Of a stretch of DNA of 60,308 nt, positions 35,846-45,628 are shown piece by piece. Source of the DNA: DATHBD01 sp035296325 (lineage in GTDB: Bacteria > Actinomycetota > Actinomycetes > Mycobacteriales > Micromonosporaceae); the NCBI GenBank assembly GCA_035296325.1, contig DATHBD010000072.1, forward strand, positions 1-60,308, in the 5' to 3' direction. The first letter of the stretch is position 1. The number at the start of each line of letters is the position of its first letter. A program made the translations under genes and the position numbers. Below the pieces are notes generated by a model that was given only the letters and a program-made list of their open reading frames with translations, did no database searches and was not told the origin of the DNA.

Positions 35846-38800
35846 GAGCGCTCCTTCAGCAGGCGCTCGAAGTGCTCGTAAGCCTGAGTCATATCCTTCT
35901 CACGGTCAAGCGTCACAAACGGCAATTCATATGTGTACGTGTTGCCCGCCTGGTTGGTCGCGGTCCGTTCTTCCTCGGATAACCGATCACCCTTCCTCCG
36001 CCACACGGTTAGGACCGAATTGGGCACGAGCCGTCCGTTGGCGTCATAGAAGTAGACGTTGCGGTCGTAGCCGTACAGTACCGCGAACTGGGTTCGGTAA
36101 ATCGTGCACATCTCGTCGGACGTCAACCCAAGCATCAACGCCACGAGCGCGTCGATCTCCACGAGGGCTTGGCGTCGGTCCGCTGCTATGCGGAGTGGAG
36201 TAATGGGAGTCCACTGGTGGTTAACCTCCCCCAGCCGGCGTCGATGCCAGTGAGACGGGCCACCGCTCCAATCATCTCGGAGAAAGACTGGCGAGAAGCA
36301 CCCAGCCCAAAGATCGGCGTAGGCGCGAGTTACCACATTAAGGCGCAATGAGCGCAACAGCAGAAAGTCTTCCAGCGGATGGCCGATGACCACCGGGATT
36401 CTCGCGGCCACTCCAGCACGAATAGTTGATTTCGGCGCCACACGCACGGCGAAGTCACTGACCAGTGAAGCCATCAGTGCAGCCACCAACGCTATCAGTC
36501 GGGAGCCCGCATTTGGCGAGCCCATGGAGAAGACACCGTCGACGTGCGCCGACCCTGGGGGGATTATGGCGGGGGCAAGGGTCCGCTCACCGGTATTCGC
36601 AGCCATGGTGCGCCAAGCGACACGGTAGTAATCGCGTGCGGGGAGCGGATTATCTTTGGGCCCCCAGTCCGTATAGCCCAGGTCGTACATGGCTCGATCA
36701 CAAGCCGGCTTGTAGGCGGTAACAGGTATGGCATCGCCGCCGAGCGCCTCGAAGTCTGTCTGCGACCAATCCTGATTGTTCAACATGGTCTTGTTCGGCA
36801 CCTTGTAGAAGGGTGACGCAACGAAAAGATGGGGGCCTTGCAGAATCACATCATCCCATGACGGCGGAGCTCCCCATTGCGACTCGAAATAGCCCTTCGT
36901 CCGATCATTTTTTTCGTGCCACCCCGCCGAAATCTGCAGCTCGAGCGAGCCGATACGGCCGGACCCCGACAGCTTGTCCAATACCGCCGCCGTCGATTGA
37001 TTGACGGCATAGATCATTCGCGTCTGCCGTACCGGCACGTCCCGTGACTCTAAGAACGCGTGCCAGGTCGCCAGTGTCTCTTCGGTGACGTGGGTTATGC
37101 GTGAGCGATGAGGGCGGACGTCCCAACGACCATCTTCTTCCTTCAGTCCCGGTTCCGGCCCAGACCCATCATGCGACATAGACCTGGCCGCGGTATCGGG
37201 GTGATAAAGCCAGCTCGCCTGCGTAAACCGGGCTGTCGACTGCCGCGAACCGTGAACAGTGACGCCAAAATGCTTATGATGCTCGATCTCAAACAAGAGC
37301 AACTCGTTGACAAAATGCCAATGCCGCCGCAGGCGAAGGTAGAGCTCAGAGCGGAGTAGGCCCGCCCCTTCATCAGTGAAATGGGACTCCAGGTGAATTA
37401 TCCCGATGGTGCCCCGACGAGAGGAGTGCTGCCACATTCTTTCCATGAAGCAGCGGTAAAGGTCTGGCTGCAGGCCTTTGAGGTGCGGATACTGCGCACC
37501 GGACCCCACGAAGGTCGCGATCGCCGCGACGTCGGTAGTGCCGTCGACGACCAATCCGGTGAGTCCCGGCAACCCGAGCGTGGCCTCCCGCCTGGCGGCG
37601 ATCTGCGCCTGTGAAGGCTTGAGGGCGAGTTGCCACCACGGATCACCTTCCGCGAGGAGCGCATCCACGTCGGAGCGCGGTCGGACCCAGGGGGGGTTCC
37701 CCACCTGGATGTCGAATCCGCCGTCGGCGAACACCGCCGCGAAGTCGAGGTTCCAGTGGAAGAATCCCTGACGCTCGGCGACCCGTTCGCAGACAGTCAG
37801 CCACGGATGCTCGGCGAGGACCCGCTCCATCGGTTGCGCACCGGCCAGGCCCAGTTCCAACTCCTCGGCTTCGCCGAGTTCCTCCCAGCTCATAGTCGCC
37901 GCGAGAGTCAGACCCGCCTTGGTGCGCTTACGCGTTTCAGGACTCCGGCCCAGGATTGCTTGCAGACCGGCGATCCACTCCGGCACAGTCGGCGGGTCGA
38001 CGCGCTTCGGGCCGTCGGGCGTGTCCACCATGGTCGTCGCCTCGGTGAGCGGCCAAAACCACAGCGCCGTCCACGCGTCCATGACGCGGCGCAGACGGTG
38101 GTAGGCGCCTTCACGGTTGGCCAGGGCAGCTTCGATCTCTTCGCGCTGCACCGCTCCGCCGGAGGGCAGGTCACCACCTTCCCACACCGGGATGGAGCGA
38201 CGGATCTCGTCCTCGGCAATCCGCAGGCGGCGGTAGGCGATCTGCCACAGAACCTCGACTCGGTGCGCGAGCTCGCCGAAGTCGGCCACCTGCTGGCGGG
38301 TGGGCTTGGCCTTCGTACCGCTGCGCCACTTTTTCAGCTTCTTCGCAGCCGTAGGCGCGAGCGCGGCGGCTTCCCTGGCGTCGGCGGCCGCACCCCACCC
38401 GTCCGCGGGCAGCAGGAAGTGATGGATGCCGCCTTCCAGGGCGCCGCCGACGCGGTCGGCGTGCAGGTCGTCGACGAGGGAAGCGAGCGGCGCATCGAGC
38501 GGGACGGCGGAGAGCCAGGACTTGTCGGCGACCTGACTGCGCCGGTACACGGCGCGGCGGGCGCCGATCAGCGAATTGCCGCGGCGCAGGTGCAGCCCGA
38601 ACCAGGGCGCGGCCAGTCCCTCCACCATGGTGTCGAGCCACAGGGAGACCTCGGCGAGTTCGACCGCCGTCGAGTTCAGGTCTACGCCGTAGACGTTGTG
38701 CAGGGCCAGGTACGCCTTCACCTCCTGCAGCCGCTTGGGGTAGTCGTCAGGGTCGATCCGTTTGCCGACCTCGTCCTGGCGGCGCTTCAGATACTGCTCG

Positions 38801-40578
38801 GCGAGTTGGCGAACCGCCTCGATCGCAAACGCGCCGGAGCCGAGCGCGGGCTCGCACACCGTCAGTTTGAGGATCTCCTCAGCGCGGGTCGTGTGACCGT
38901 CCTGGTCGAGCAGTTCCTCCAGCGCCTGCCCGACCGTAAACCTGGTGAGCACCTCAGGTGTGTAGTAGGAAGCGGACTGCTGGCGTTCCCGGCCGGCCAG
39001 GCGGAACACGAATGATCCTCGATCGTGCTTGACCGGCTGCGGCTCGCCGGTTACTGGGTGGGGGGCCTTCACGAAGTCGGCCGCCGCGATCCCCTCTGAG
39101 CGGTTGACGTCCACCACCCAGGAGCCCTTGCTGCCGTCGCCACCCTTGGCGACCTCGTAGAGGTCCGTCTCGGCAAAGAAGCCGGTGTACGACATGAGGC
39201 CCTCGTACACCGCGCCGAGTTGGTTGATGCCCAGTTCGGCGTACGAGATGAAGCCCCGGTCCCGTCCGCGTTTCTCCTTGCTCAGCAAAAGGTGAGTGAG
39301 CACCTGCTGGACGGCCGCGTTGCCGAGGCCGACGTCGTTGATGTCTGCGGTCGCCTGCTCGCGGAAGAGGTCGGCGCGCAGCGCATTGAAACGCAGACCG
39401 TCGCTTGCGGCCGGCCCTTCATCGTCCTTGGGCACGTCGGCCAGCACGTGGCCATGGTCAACCAGGCGGAACAGGACGTTGAGCGAGTCGTACAGGTGGG
39501 TGCCCGAGCGGGCCTGGGGAGTGGCCAGCTCGACCTGGACGAGGTCGCGGAGCCGATCCAGGCTGTAGCCCTCGTCGTACTCGGGTGCGCCGACCGGGAG
39601 GACACCCAGCTCGGGTGACGCCTCGGCGTAGAGCAGGAACAGAATGCGGTAGAGGAATCGCAGCGCCTGCTTGGCCAATGGCTGCGCCCGGTCGGCGGGC
39701 AGCGGGTCCAGGCCGCGGGCGCGGCGGCGGTCAACCACCTCGTTGGCGATGATCTCGATGGAGAGGCGGACGCCGTCGCGGAGGTCTTGTGAGACGCCGA
39801 CGGTGTGCTTGATGGACTCCTCCAGGACGCCACTCCACCACAGGTTGCCCTCGGCGTCCGGTGCGATTGACTCGGCACAGATGCAGGTCAGCGCGCGGTC
39901 GATCTCGCCGCCACGCCGGGTGTCGTTGCGTTCGCAGACCAATTGGAGGTTGATGGCCAGGTATCGGCCCTCGGCCCAGCGTTCCCGTTCGGCGAGCACG
40001 ACCCAGCGGCCGGCCAGCACAAGCACCAGGTCGGGAGCATGGTCCCCGACGAACAGCGCGGAAACCAGGCGGGCAGCCGACGGGATCTCCGCCCCGTCCT
40101 CGTCGAGTTGAACCGGCTGCGCCAACGTGCGGGCGTCCTTGGCGAGGACATCGTCGACGGTGGCGACCGGCTGTGCCAGGAGCACGACGAGGGGCGCCCG
40201 CTCGGTGATGCCGGGAGCCGAGACGCGCAGCAGCGGACCGACGCGATCGAGGATGCGGCCATGCCCGGACAGCTCAAGCACGTCAAGGATTCGGTCGTAG
40301 ATCGAAGCGATGGCCTCGGCCGTGGTACTCCCGTCCCGCGCGCCGAGTTCGGCGTCCGGATCGGTGAGTTCAGCGAGCTTCGCCAGGTCGATCTCCAAAC
40401 CCTGGCGCACTTCGGTGAACCGTGAGCGCGGCGTCCTACGTTGCTCGGCCGCCTCGGCGTCCCACGTCTTGCGACGGTCAAGCACCTTTGCGCGGAACGA
40501 CTGCGAGTTGGCGTCGGTGGTGAAGTAGTGCTCAGAGATCCAACCCTCACCGACCAGGATCGCGTCGGACACGCTCAT
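35842..40578 (-). CDS. N6-adenine DNA methyltransferase of DrmMI/PglX/Eco57I type (1,578 aa)
   Basis: The SAM-binding motif I is VCEPALGSGAFAIEAVRQL (about residue 577), followed by NVYGVDLNSTAVELAEVSL and WFGLHLRRGNSLIGARR; catalytic motif IV is NPPWVRPRSD (about 958). A 550-residue N-terminal domain (LVLVLAGRWVVLAERERWAE) precedes the methylase and a target-recognition-like region follows (about 1150-1500). Such enzymes methylate adenine so that the host DNA is spared by the partner nucleases or helicases. The ATG overlaps the SNF2 stop (ATGA) and the stop overlaps the helicase start (ATGA). The length exceeds that of a normal type II or DISARM enzyme. Confidence 0.88.
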   Translation of the reverse strand: MSVSDAILVGEGWISEHYFTTDANSQSFRAKVLDRRKTWDAEAAEQRRTPRSRFTEVRQGLEIDLAKLAELTDPDAELGARDGSTTAEAIASIYDRILDVLELSGHGRILDRVGPLLRVSAPGITERAPLVVLLAQPVATVDDVLAKDARTLAQPVQLDEDGAEIPSAARLVSALFVGDHAPDLVLVLAGRWVVLAERERWAEGRYLAINLQLVCERNDTRRGGEIDRALTCICAESIAPDAEGNLWWSGVLEESIKHTVGVSQDLRDGVRLSIEIIANEVVDRRRARGLDPLPADRAQPLAKQALRFLYRILFLLYAEASPELGVLPVGAPEYDEGYSLDRLRDLVQVELATPQARSGTHLYDSLNVLFRLVDHGHVLADVPKDDEGPAASDGLRFNALRADLFREQATADINDVGLGNAAVQQVLTHLLLSKEKRGRDRGFISYAELGINQLGAVYEGLMSYTGFFAETDLYEVAKGGDGSKGSWVVDVNRSEGIAAADFVKAPHPVTGEPQPVKHDRGSFVFRLAGRERQQSASYYTPEVLTRFTVGQALEELLDQDGHTTRAEEILKLTVCEPALGSGAFAIEAVRQLAEQYLKRRQDEVGKRIDPDDYPKRLQEVKAYLALHNVYGVDLNSTAVELAEVSLWLDTMVEGLAAPWFGLHLRRGNSLIGARRAVYRRSQVADKSWLSAVPLDAPLASLVDDLHADRVGGALEGGIHHFLLPADGWGAAADAREAAALAPTAAKKLKKWRSGTKAKPTRQQVADFGELAHRVEVLWQIAYRRLRIAEDEIRRSIPVWEGGDLPSGGAVQREEIEAALANREGAYHRLRRVMDAWTALWFWPLTEATTMVDTPDGPKRVDPPTVPEWIAGLQAILGRSPETRKRTKAGLTLAATMSWEELGEAEELELGLAGAQPMERVLAEHPWLTVCERVAERQGFFHWNLDFAAVFADGGFDIQVGNPPWVRPRSDVDALLAEGDPWWQLALKPSQAQIAARREATLGLPGLTGLVVDGTTDVAAIATFVGSGAQYPHLKGLQPDLYRCFMERMWQHSSRRGTIGIIHLESHFTDEGAGLLRSELYLRLRRHWHFVNELLLFEIEHHKHFGVTVHGSRQSTARFTQASWLYHPDTAARSMSHDGSGPEPGLKEEDGRWDVRPHRSRITHVTEETLATWHAFLESRDVPVRQTRMIYAVNQSTAAVLDKLSGSGRIGSLELQISAGWHEKNDRTKGYFESQWGAPPSWDDVILQGPHLFVASPFYKVPNKTMLNNQDWSQTDFEALGGDAIPVTAYKPACDRAMYDLGYTDWGPKDNPLPARDYYRVAWRTMAANTGERTLAPAIIPPGSAHVDGVFSMGSPNAGSRLIALVAALMASLVSDFAVRVAPKSTIRAGVAARIPVVIGHPLEDFLLLRSLRLNVVTRAYADLWAGCFSPVFLRDDWSGGPSHWHRRRLGEVNHQWTPITPLRIAADRRQALVEIDALVALMLGLTSDEMCTIYRTQFAVLYGYDRNVYFYDANGRLVPNSVLTVWRRKGDRLSEEERTATNQAGNTYTYELPFVTLDREKDMTQAYEHFERLLKERS

Positions 40579-43475
40579 GTTCGTACTCCTGGTTCTGACA
40601 CGACAACGAGCAGCGGGCGGACCAGTTGGCGGTCGGGGTTCAGCTCTCCAACCAGCTGGCGTTCCTGCTGCACGCTGACCCGTCGCTGCTTGAGGTCGCG
40701 GCGCTGGATCAACACGTCGGCCTCCGTATCCCACTGGTCGAGGCGGCGCGACCAGTCGTCGACCCGCTGGGCGACGTCCTTTTCGGCGGCGGCGAAAACA
40801 TCGCGCATCTGCGTCTGCGCGTGCCGGACCGCCGGGGCAATCAGTCCCTGCAGGTCTTCGACGCCGTCGACGGGGCCGGGGTTGGCACGGGTGGTGCTCC
40901 AGCCGAGCGACGCCAGCGCCTCGGCGGCCGACCCGTGCGCTTCGACCAGAGCGAACGACAGGTCGTCGGGGGCCGGGAACTCGGCCGTGAGCCAGGCGGC
41001 GGAGACCACCTGGCCGCGCTTGTTGGTGAGCGTGCCCAGCAGCAGCACAGTCGGGTTGTGCACCTCTCCGCGGACCGCGAACACCTCATTGCGGCCGAGG
41101 CTGGCCAGGGCCCGATCCGAAGCCCATTCGAGTACGGGGTGCAGCGGGCTGAGGTAGTGGGCGTCCGGCCAGCTCGAATCGCTGTCGTCGCGCAGGGCGG
41201 CGGCGAGGCGGTCCTTGCCCCGCGCGAGCGCGGTCGCCAGCACCAGCTTCTCCGTGACGCGGCGATCCGCGAGGTACGACTGGGGTAGCACCTCCAATCG
41301 CTGTACCAGGTCGCGCGGCGGGACGAGTTCGGCGGTGCCGAACCGGGGGTCTCGCCGCCAGGCAACGCCGTTGTTGCGCAACGGGGCGGTCGGGTCGGTG
41401 AACGCGGCGTGCAGCGCATCCTCGAGGTACGAGACGTCGTCGGCGTACAGCCCCGCCCCGGCAACCGGGTGGGTTTGCGCGGGCGAGTCGGGCGGATCCG
41501 CCGGAGCCTGGGACAGTCGGAAGAACAGGGCGCCCAGGTCGTCGCCGGCAGTGACCTGATCCACGGTGCGTACCACGTCGTCAAGGTCCTTCTTTCCCGC
41601 GAGAACCGCGCGGATCTCATCCTCCTCGCCCTTGACGTCGTACTGACCCATCAGGGACGCGACGTCGCCGAGCGCTCCATGCGCCTCGTTCTCCTTCTCG
41701 ACCAGCTTGGCCAGGATTCGCACGTCGCCGGCGAACCGGTTGCTGGACGGGTCGAGGAGCAGGGCGGTGATCCGGGGCGGGTTCTTCTGCCCGTACCGGT
41801 CGATGCGCCCGTTGCGCTGCTCGATGCGGATCAGGCTCCATGGGATGTCGAAGTGGATCAGCTCATGACACTGGGCGTGCAGGTTCACCCCCTCGGAGGC
41901 CACATCACCGGTGACGAGCACCCGGACCGGCGCGTGCTCCTGCTTGAACGCGTCGACAATGCTCTGCTGGTCGTCATCGCCAAGCCCGCCGTGCATCAGC
42001 CCGACTGCCGCCTGCGGCAGACCGAGGTCACCCGGCAGATGCTCGTGCAGCCATTTCAGCGTGGCCACGCGTTCGGCGAAGACCACCGCACGGTTGGGCG
42101 AACCTGGACCGACGCCAATCTGACGGAGACGGTCCACCAGGGCCGCGTACTTCGCCGACCGCTGCCGCTGGGCCTCCTGCGCAAGCTTCCGGAGACGTTG
42201 CAGCGCCTCACGTTCGGTGTCTGCCGCGGCGTCCTCGCCGAGCCGCTTCAGCCGCTGGGTCACGGACTCCTCCAACGCCGCCGGGGACGACAGGAACGCC
42301 TTTGCCAGCGTCCAGGGGAAGAGGGTGGCGTTCTGGCCCGAGTACGGGGTGCGCTTGTTAACCGGCCAGAGCCACACGTTTTCGAGTTCGTGCGCGATCG
42401 CGTTCTCCGCTGGCGTGGCCGGGATGAGGATGTTCTCCGGATCCTGACGTTCGGCCCAGTCGGCGCCGACCACGCCCGCCACCTCGGGGCTGTGCCGGTG
42501 ACGCCGAATGACCAGGCGCTCCACCTCGCCGGGGACTATGTCACCACCGGGCGGAATTGCGGACGGGTCCAGCAACCTGATCAACTCGGCGAAGGACTCT
42601 GTACGGCCGTTGTGCGGGGTGGCCGACGCAAGAATCAGCGCATCGGAATTGCGTGCCAACATGCGGGCGAGACGGTTGTTGAGGGTGGCCGAGTTCGACA
42701 GATTGTGTGACTCGTCGATGACGACGGCGTCCCAACGCTGCCTTTTCAGCGTCGCGGCATACTTTTCGGACTTCACCGTGTCTATCGAGATGATCGCCCG
42801 CTTGAAGTACGTGAACGGGTTACGGCTTGCCGGCAATTTCTGCCGTACACGCTGAATACCCGCAGTGTCCAGCCGCACGAACGGCAGCGCAAAGCGAGAC
42901 CACAGTTCCTGCTGCATCTGCTCCAGGACGTGCCGGGGTGTGACGATGAGGATACGTTCGCCGCGGCCCCGCCGGACCAACTCTGAAAGGATCATGCCGA
43001 TCTCGAGCGTCTTGCCGAGGCCGACGGCATCGGCAAGCAGGATTCGGGGACGCAGGTTGGCGGGGTCGAGCGCTTTGCGGACCGCCGATTGCTGGTAGGC
43101 CAGCGAGTCGGCCAGAGCCTGGGTGGAGACCGTCAATGATCGGTCGCCCAGTGGGACGGCGGTCTTGCGGAATGTGGACTCAAGCCAGAGCCGCGCGCGG
43201 CGATACTGCGGGCTGGCATCCGCAACGACACGGGCGGCGGCCGGGTCGAGCGGCGTGATTGTGTCCAGGCTCCGGTAGAACGTCGCCGTCGTGTCGCGAA
43301 CCAGCTCACTGAGCCCTTGTACCCGCACGAGGGTGCCGTCGGAGGTCTCCTCGGTGGTTCGGACGAACCATTCCTCGTCCCGAATCACAACCACCGATCC
43401 CGGCGCCAAATCAGCTTGTGCGCCGGAACGGATTGCCGTCACGTTTGCATACCCCCGTCGCATCTCATCGCTCAC
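40575..43475 (-). CDS. SNF2-family helicase, DrmD-like (966 aa)
   Basis: Motifs run in SNF2 order: LLADAVGLGKTLEIGMILSE (Walker A, about residue 149), VVIDESHNLSNSATL (DESH box, about 251), LILASATPHNGRTESFAEL, VLVTGDVASEGVNLHAQCHE, and RIEQRNGRIDRYGQKNPPRI (motif VI). The N-terminal 60 residues have SVVVIRDEEWFVRTTEETS, a small barrel-like part as seen in DrmD. The C-terminal 250 residues have FWDWSRR-type helices and no nuclease motif. I choose the GTG at 43475; an ATG at 43463 is also possible. The stop is coupled to the methylase start. In class 1 DISARM the same pair (drmD, drmMI) begins the operon. Confidence 0.86.
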   Translation of the reverse strand: MSDEMRRGYANVTAIRSGAQADLAPGSVVVIRDEEWFVRTTEETSDGTLVRVQGLSELVRDTTATFYRSLDTITPLDPAAARVVADASPQYRRARLWLESTFRKTAVPLGDRSLTVSTQALADSLAYQQSAVRKALDPANLRPRILLADAVGLGKTLEIGMILSELVRRGRGERILIVTPRHVLEQMQQELWSRFALPFVRLDTAGIQRVRQKLPASRNPFTYFKRAIISIDTVKSEKYAATLKRQRWDAVVIDESHNLSNSATLNNRLARMLARNSDALILASATPHNGRTESFAELIRLLDPSAIPPGGDIVPGEVERLVIRRHRHSPEVAGVVGADWAERQDPENILIPATPAENAIAHELENVWLWPVNKRTPYSGQNATLFPWTLAKAFLSSPAALEESVTQRLKRLGEDAAADTEREALQRLRKLAQEAQRQRSAKYAALVDRLRQIGVGPGSPNRAVVFAERVATLKWLHEHLPGDLGLPQAAVGLMHGGLGDDDQQSIVDAFKQEHAPVRVLVTGDVASEGVNLHAQCHELIHFDIPWSLIRIEQRNGRIDRYGQKNPPRITALLLDPSSNRFAGDVRILAKLVEKENEAHGALGDVASLMGQYDVKGEEDEIRAVLAGKKDLDDVVRTVDQVTAGDDLGALFFRLSQAPADPPDSPAQTHPVAGAGLYADDVSYLEDALHAAFTDPTAPLRNNGVAWRRDPRFGTAELVPPRDLVQRLEVLPQSYLADRRVTEKLVLATALARGKDRLAAALRDDSDSSWPDAHYLSPLHPVLEWASDRALASLGRNEVFAVRGEVHNPTVLLLGTLTNKRGQVVSAAWLTAEFPAPDDLSFALVEAHGSAAEALASLGWSTTRANPGPVDGVEDLQGLIAPAVRHAQTQMRDVFAAAEKDVAQRVDDWSRRLDQWDTEADVLIQRRDLKQRRVSVQQERQLVGELNPDRQLVRPLLVVVSEPGVRT

Positions 43476-43527
43476 CGCACACGCCTGCGAGTCTATCTTT
43501 CCGAGTGCTCGCGACATCATCGTTTCG

Positions 43528-44679
43528 CTACTGCGTCGGATCCCGTTGACCAGCGGTGTGCTGACCACGCTCGAGGACGTCCAACTGCTGGTATCCCTCG
43601 ATGCGGCCACGCACGGCTACCCCACTGACTCGAACTCGCTGCTTCCGACCGTGCGCATCGACCGCGCGTCGGTACAAATCGGGGGGCAGCAGGACGCGTA
43701 CCGGGCGGTCGGACGTGCCGTAGTCGGTGGTGATCGGCCCACGAACGGTCGCCTGGCCGCCGGCCTCCCCGGGCTCACTACGTAGCCGGCTCACCAAGCC
43801 CTCAACGACTACCCGCCCATCCGGCACAGCAACCTTGAGCTGCTCAGCGGCCAACTTCAGCACCTCGATCTGACGATTGCCGAATCGAAAGGAACGGGAA
43901 CCAACGGTGGTGGGCAGTTGCTGCGCCCAGCCGAATCGCACGACGTAGGGCACGCCGTCGCGGCCAAGCTTGGTCAGTGCTTCACACAGGTTGGCCGATA
44001 CCCCTTCGCTGGTGCGCCGCAGAAACAGTCGGAGGTCATAGTCATTGAGCGCCTCACCCGATGCGGCGAAGCAAGCCCGAACCGCTCGGTGCATCTGCAA
44101 CGAGACCTGGCGCGCCAGTGGGATCTCACCATCGGCGCTGGATGCGGGGACTGGAAGGTGCGCTGCGATGGACCAACTGCCAGCCTTCGGGGTGCCGAGA
44201 CGCACGGTGCGCGCGAAGTCCAACGCCCGCTCGGGACGCCGGCCCTGCACCAGCATCGGTTGATCGCTCAGCAGGGCGTAAGTCGAGGCAACGACAAGCT
44301 CTCTTACCCCGGCGAGCGCGTCTGCCGCGTTGAACAGCGGGATCGTGCCGGACGGCCCGCTGGGCAGTAGCCGAAATGCCAACGTGTCCACGGCGCTGTG
44401 TTGAAGATCGTCAAGGATCAGCGGAATTGGTCGGTCCTCAACCGTCGCCACGGTGCTCAGCAGGTCGAGGATTCGGCTCGCATAGTCGCGGACGGTACGG
44501 TCGGTCGGCAGGAGGATCTGGAAGTCTCCGTCGTTCTCCGTCCTGGTCCAGAGCATCGCTCGTTCCAGCCGCTGTGCTGGGGTCCATCCGCTGCTCACCA
44601 GGTACTGGCTCATCACCTCCGGAGACAGCACCGAGACAGCCTGCAGCTCGGTCGCGCTGGGTCCACCGTAGTACGTCAC
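43528..44679 (-). CDS. Unknown protein of the defence operon (383 aa)
   Basis: I do not recognise the family. The N-terminus has VTYYGGPSATELQAVSVLSP and ERAMLWTRTENDGDFQILLP, with a DRTVRDYASRILDLLSTVA stretch; the middle has SLQMHRAVRACFAASG and NDYDLRLFLRRTSEGVSANL; the C-terminus (VRVLLPPDLYRRAVDAHGRK, then VRVSGVAVRGRIEGYQQL) looks like a small beta barrel. No signal, membrane segment or nuclease motif is visible. The GTG start shares bases with the stop of the DUF4365 gene (GTGA), and the next gene (SNF2) follows after 52 bp, so it is an operon member. Position suggests a sensor or adaptor, which is inference. Confidence 0.6.
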   Translation of the reverse strand: MTYYGGPSATELQAVSVLSPEVMSQYLVSSGWTPAQRLERAMLWTRTENDGDFQILLPTDRTVRDYASRILDLLSTVATVEDRPIPLILDDLQHSAVDTLAFRLLPSGPSGTIPLFNAADALAGVRELVVASTYALLSDQPMLVQGRRPERALDFARTVRLGTPKAGSWSIAAHLPVPASSADGEIPLARQVSLQMHRAVRACFAASGEALNDYDLRLFLRRTSEGVSANLCEALTKLGRDGVPYVVRFGWAQQLPTTVGSRSFRFGNRQIEVLKLAAEQLKVAVPDGRVVVEGLVSRLRSEPGEAGGQATVRGPITTDYGTSDRPVRVLLPPDLYRRAVDAHGRKQRVRVSGVAVRGRIEGYQQLDVLERGQHTAGQRDPTQ

Positions 44680-45191
44680 GACGCCGAAACCCGTTGCGCC
44701 GGTATCGGATCAAGGAGCTTCCGCAGGCTGGGCACCGTCAGCTTGTTGCCCTTAGGCACGTAGACCGTGATCGACCCCTGCACGTTCGGATCGATCAAGG
44801 GCTTGTCGGCCAGCGACGCCCAGTACCCACAGTGACTCAGCCGAAGGTACGTCTCGTCGGCCTCGGCGTAAGCGCGCTCATCGGACGGCACCACAACGAG
44901 GAAGAGGAACCGGGGGACGCTGAAGTCGGCGCCAGCAATATTGTTGTAGTGCTCCGTCTTCATCGGATAGTGCCAGGCGTGCGCACTGCCCGCCGGCTTC
45001 GACCAGGACTTGACCTGGGCCTCGATCTTCGGGAAACGAGCGGTGCCCCGCACGCCGGGGAAGTCGATGGAGAAGTCAACGCCGGTGTGATCGGCGTCCT
45101 GCTTCCCAGCGATGAGACCGGCGGCGCTGACCAGCACCCGCACGAAGCTCTCGCCGAAATATCCCTGATGGTTGTAACGCTCGTACGTCAT
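44676..45191 (-). CDS. DUF4365-type protein, probable PD-(D/E)XK nuclease-like (171 aa)
   Basis: After MTYERYNHQGYFGESFVRVL the sequence reads AADHTGVDFSIDFPG with an Asp, then KIEAQVKSWSKPA, an E-x-Q-V-K core of PD-(D/E)XK-fold enzymes, and HYPMKTEHYNNIAGADF and FLFLVVVPSDERAYA, as in DUF4365 members. It probably acts as a DNA nuclease effector, but the identity is by motif alone. I take the ATG at 45189-45191, which has TAAGGTGG before it; an ATG at 45242 adds 17 residues without support. It is the first gene of the six-gene operon, so the operon promoter must lie upstream at 45.2-45.4 kb. Confidence 0.72.
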   Translation of the reverse strand: MTYERYNHQGYFGESFVRVLVSAAGLIAGKQDADHTGVDFSIDFPGVRGTARFPKIEAQVKSWSKPAGSAHAWHYPMKTEHYNNIAGADFSVPRFLFLVVVPSDERAYAEADETYLRLSHCGYWASLADKPLIDPNVQGSITVYVPKGNKLTVPSLRKLLDPIPAQRVSAS

Positions 45192-45628
45192 CCACCTTAC
45201 CCCGCACCCGAACCGAGAACCGAGAACCCACTGTGCCGCCAAACATACTTGTCGTCACTCTCGGGCGGAAGGCTCAGCCAACCTGCGGATTCTCGCGGAG
45301 CCGGCCGGGGTTTGCGGAGTCGGTGCCGTAAGCCGACATGGCAACGGTCGTCAAGGAGGGGTCAGCACGTTGGTCGCTCCGGGCGGTGCCAGCGGAGGCG
45401 GAAATCGCATCGACAAGGGCGACGGCCAGACCATTTCACCGCCTCTGAGCAGCAAAGACGGTCGGCAATATCGCACATCGACAATGCTCCGGGCCCCGCT
45501 GGCGTACGGGGCTGGGTGGTCGCCAGCCCAGCGTCATCGAAAAGTTCCGGCGCGGCGGGACTCAGATAGTGTGGCCGCACTACGCTCATCGTTGGCAGAA
45601 GGCCACCCCTGGGGACCGGAGGCGTTGG
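45192..45628. other. Promoter region of the defence operon, no gene seen
   Basis: The 437 bp separate the divergent defence operon and the small gene at 45629. An AT-richer patch (CCAAACATACTTGTCGTC, 45238-45255) may hold the operon promoter. A minus-strand reading over 45362-45847 overlaps a better gene and is rejected. Confidence 0.35.

Noticed and set aside
33809..35881. A 690-codon open reading frame on the plus strand
   Set aside because: Shadow of the helicase-DUF1998 gene, which has clear helicase motifs on the other strand.
27310..45191. BREX or a classical type I restriction system
   Set aside because: PglZ, BrxC, HsdS and HsdR signatures are not seen; only a methylase common to several systems is shared.
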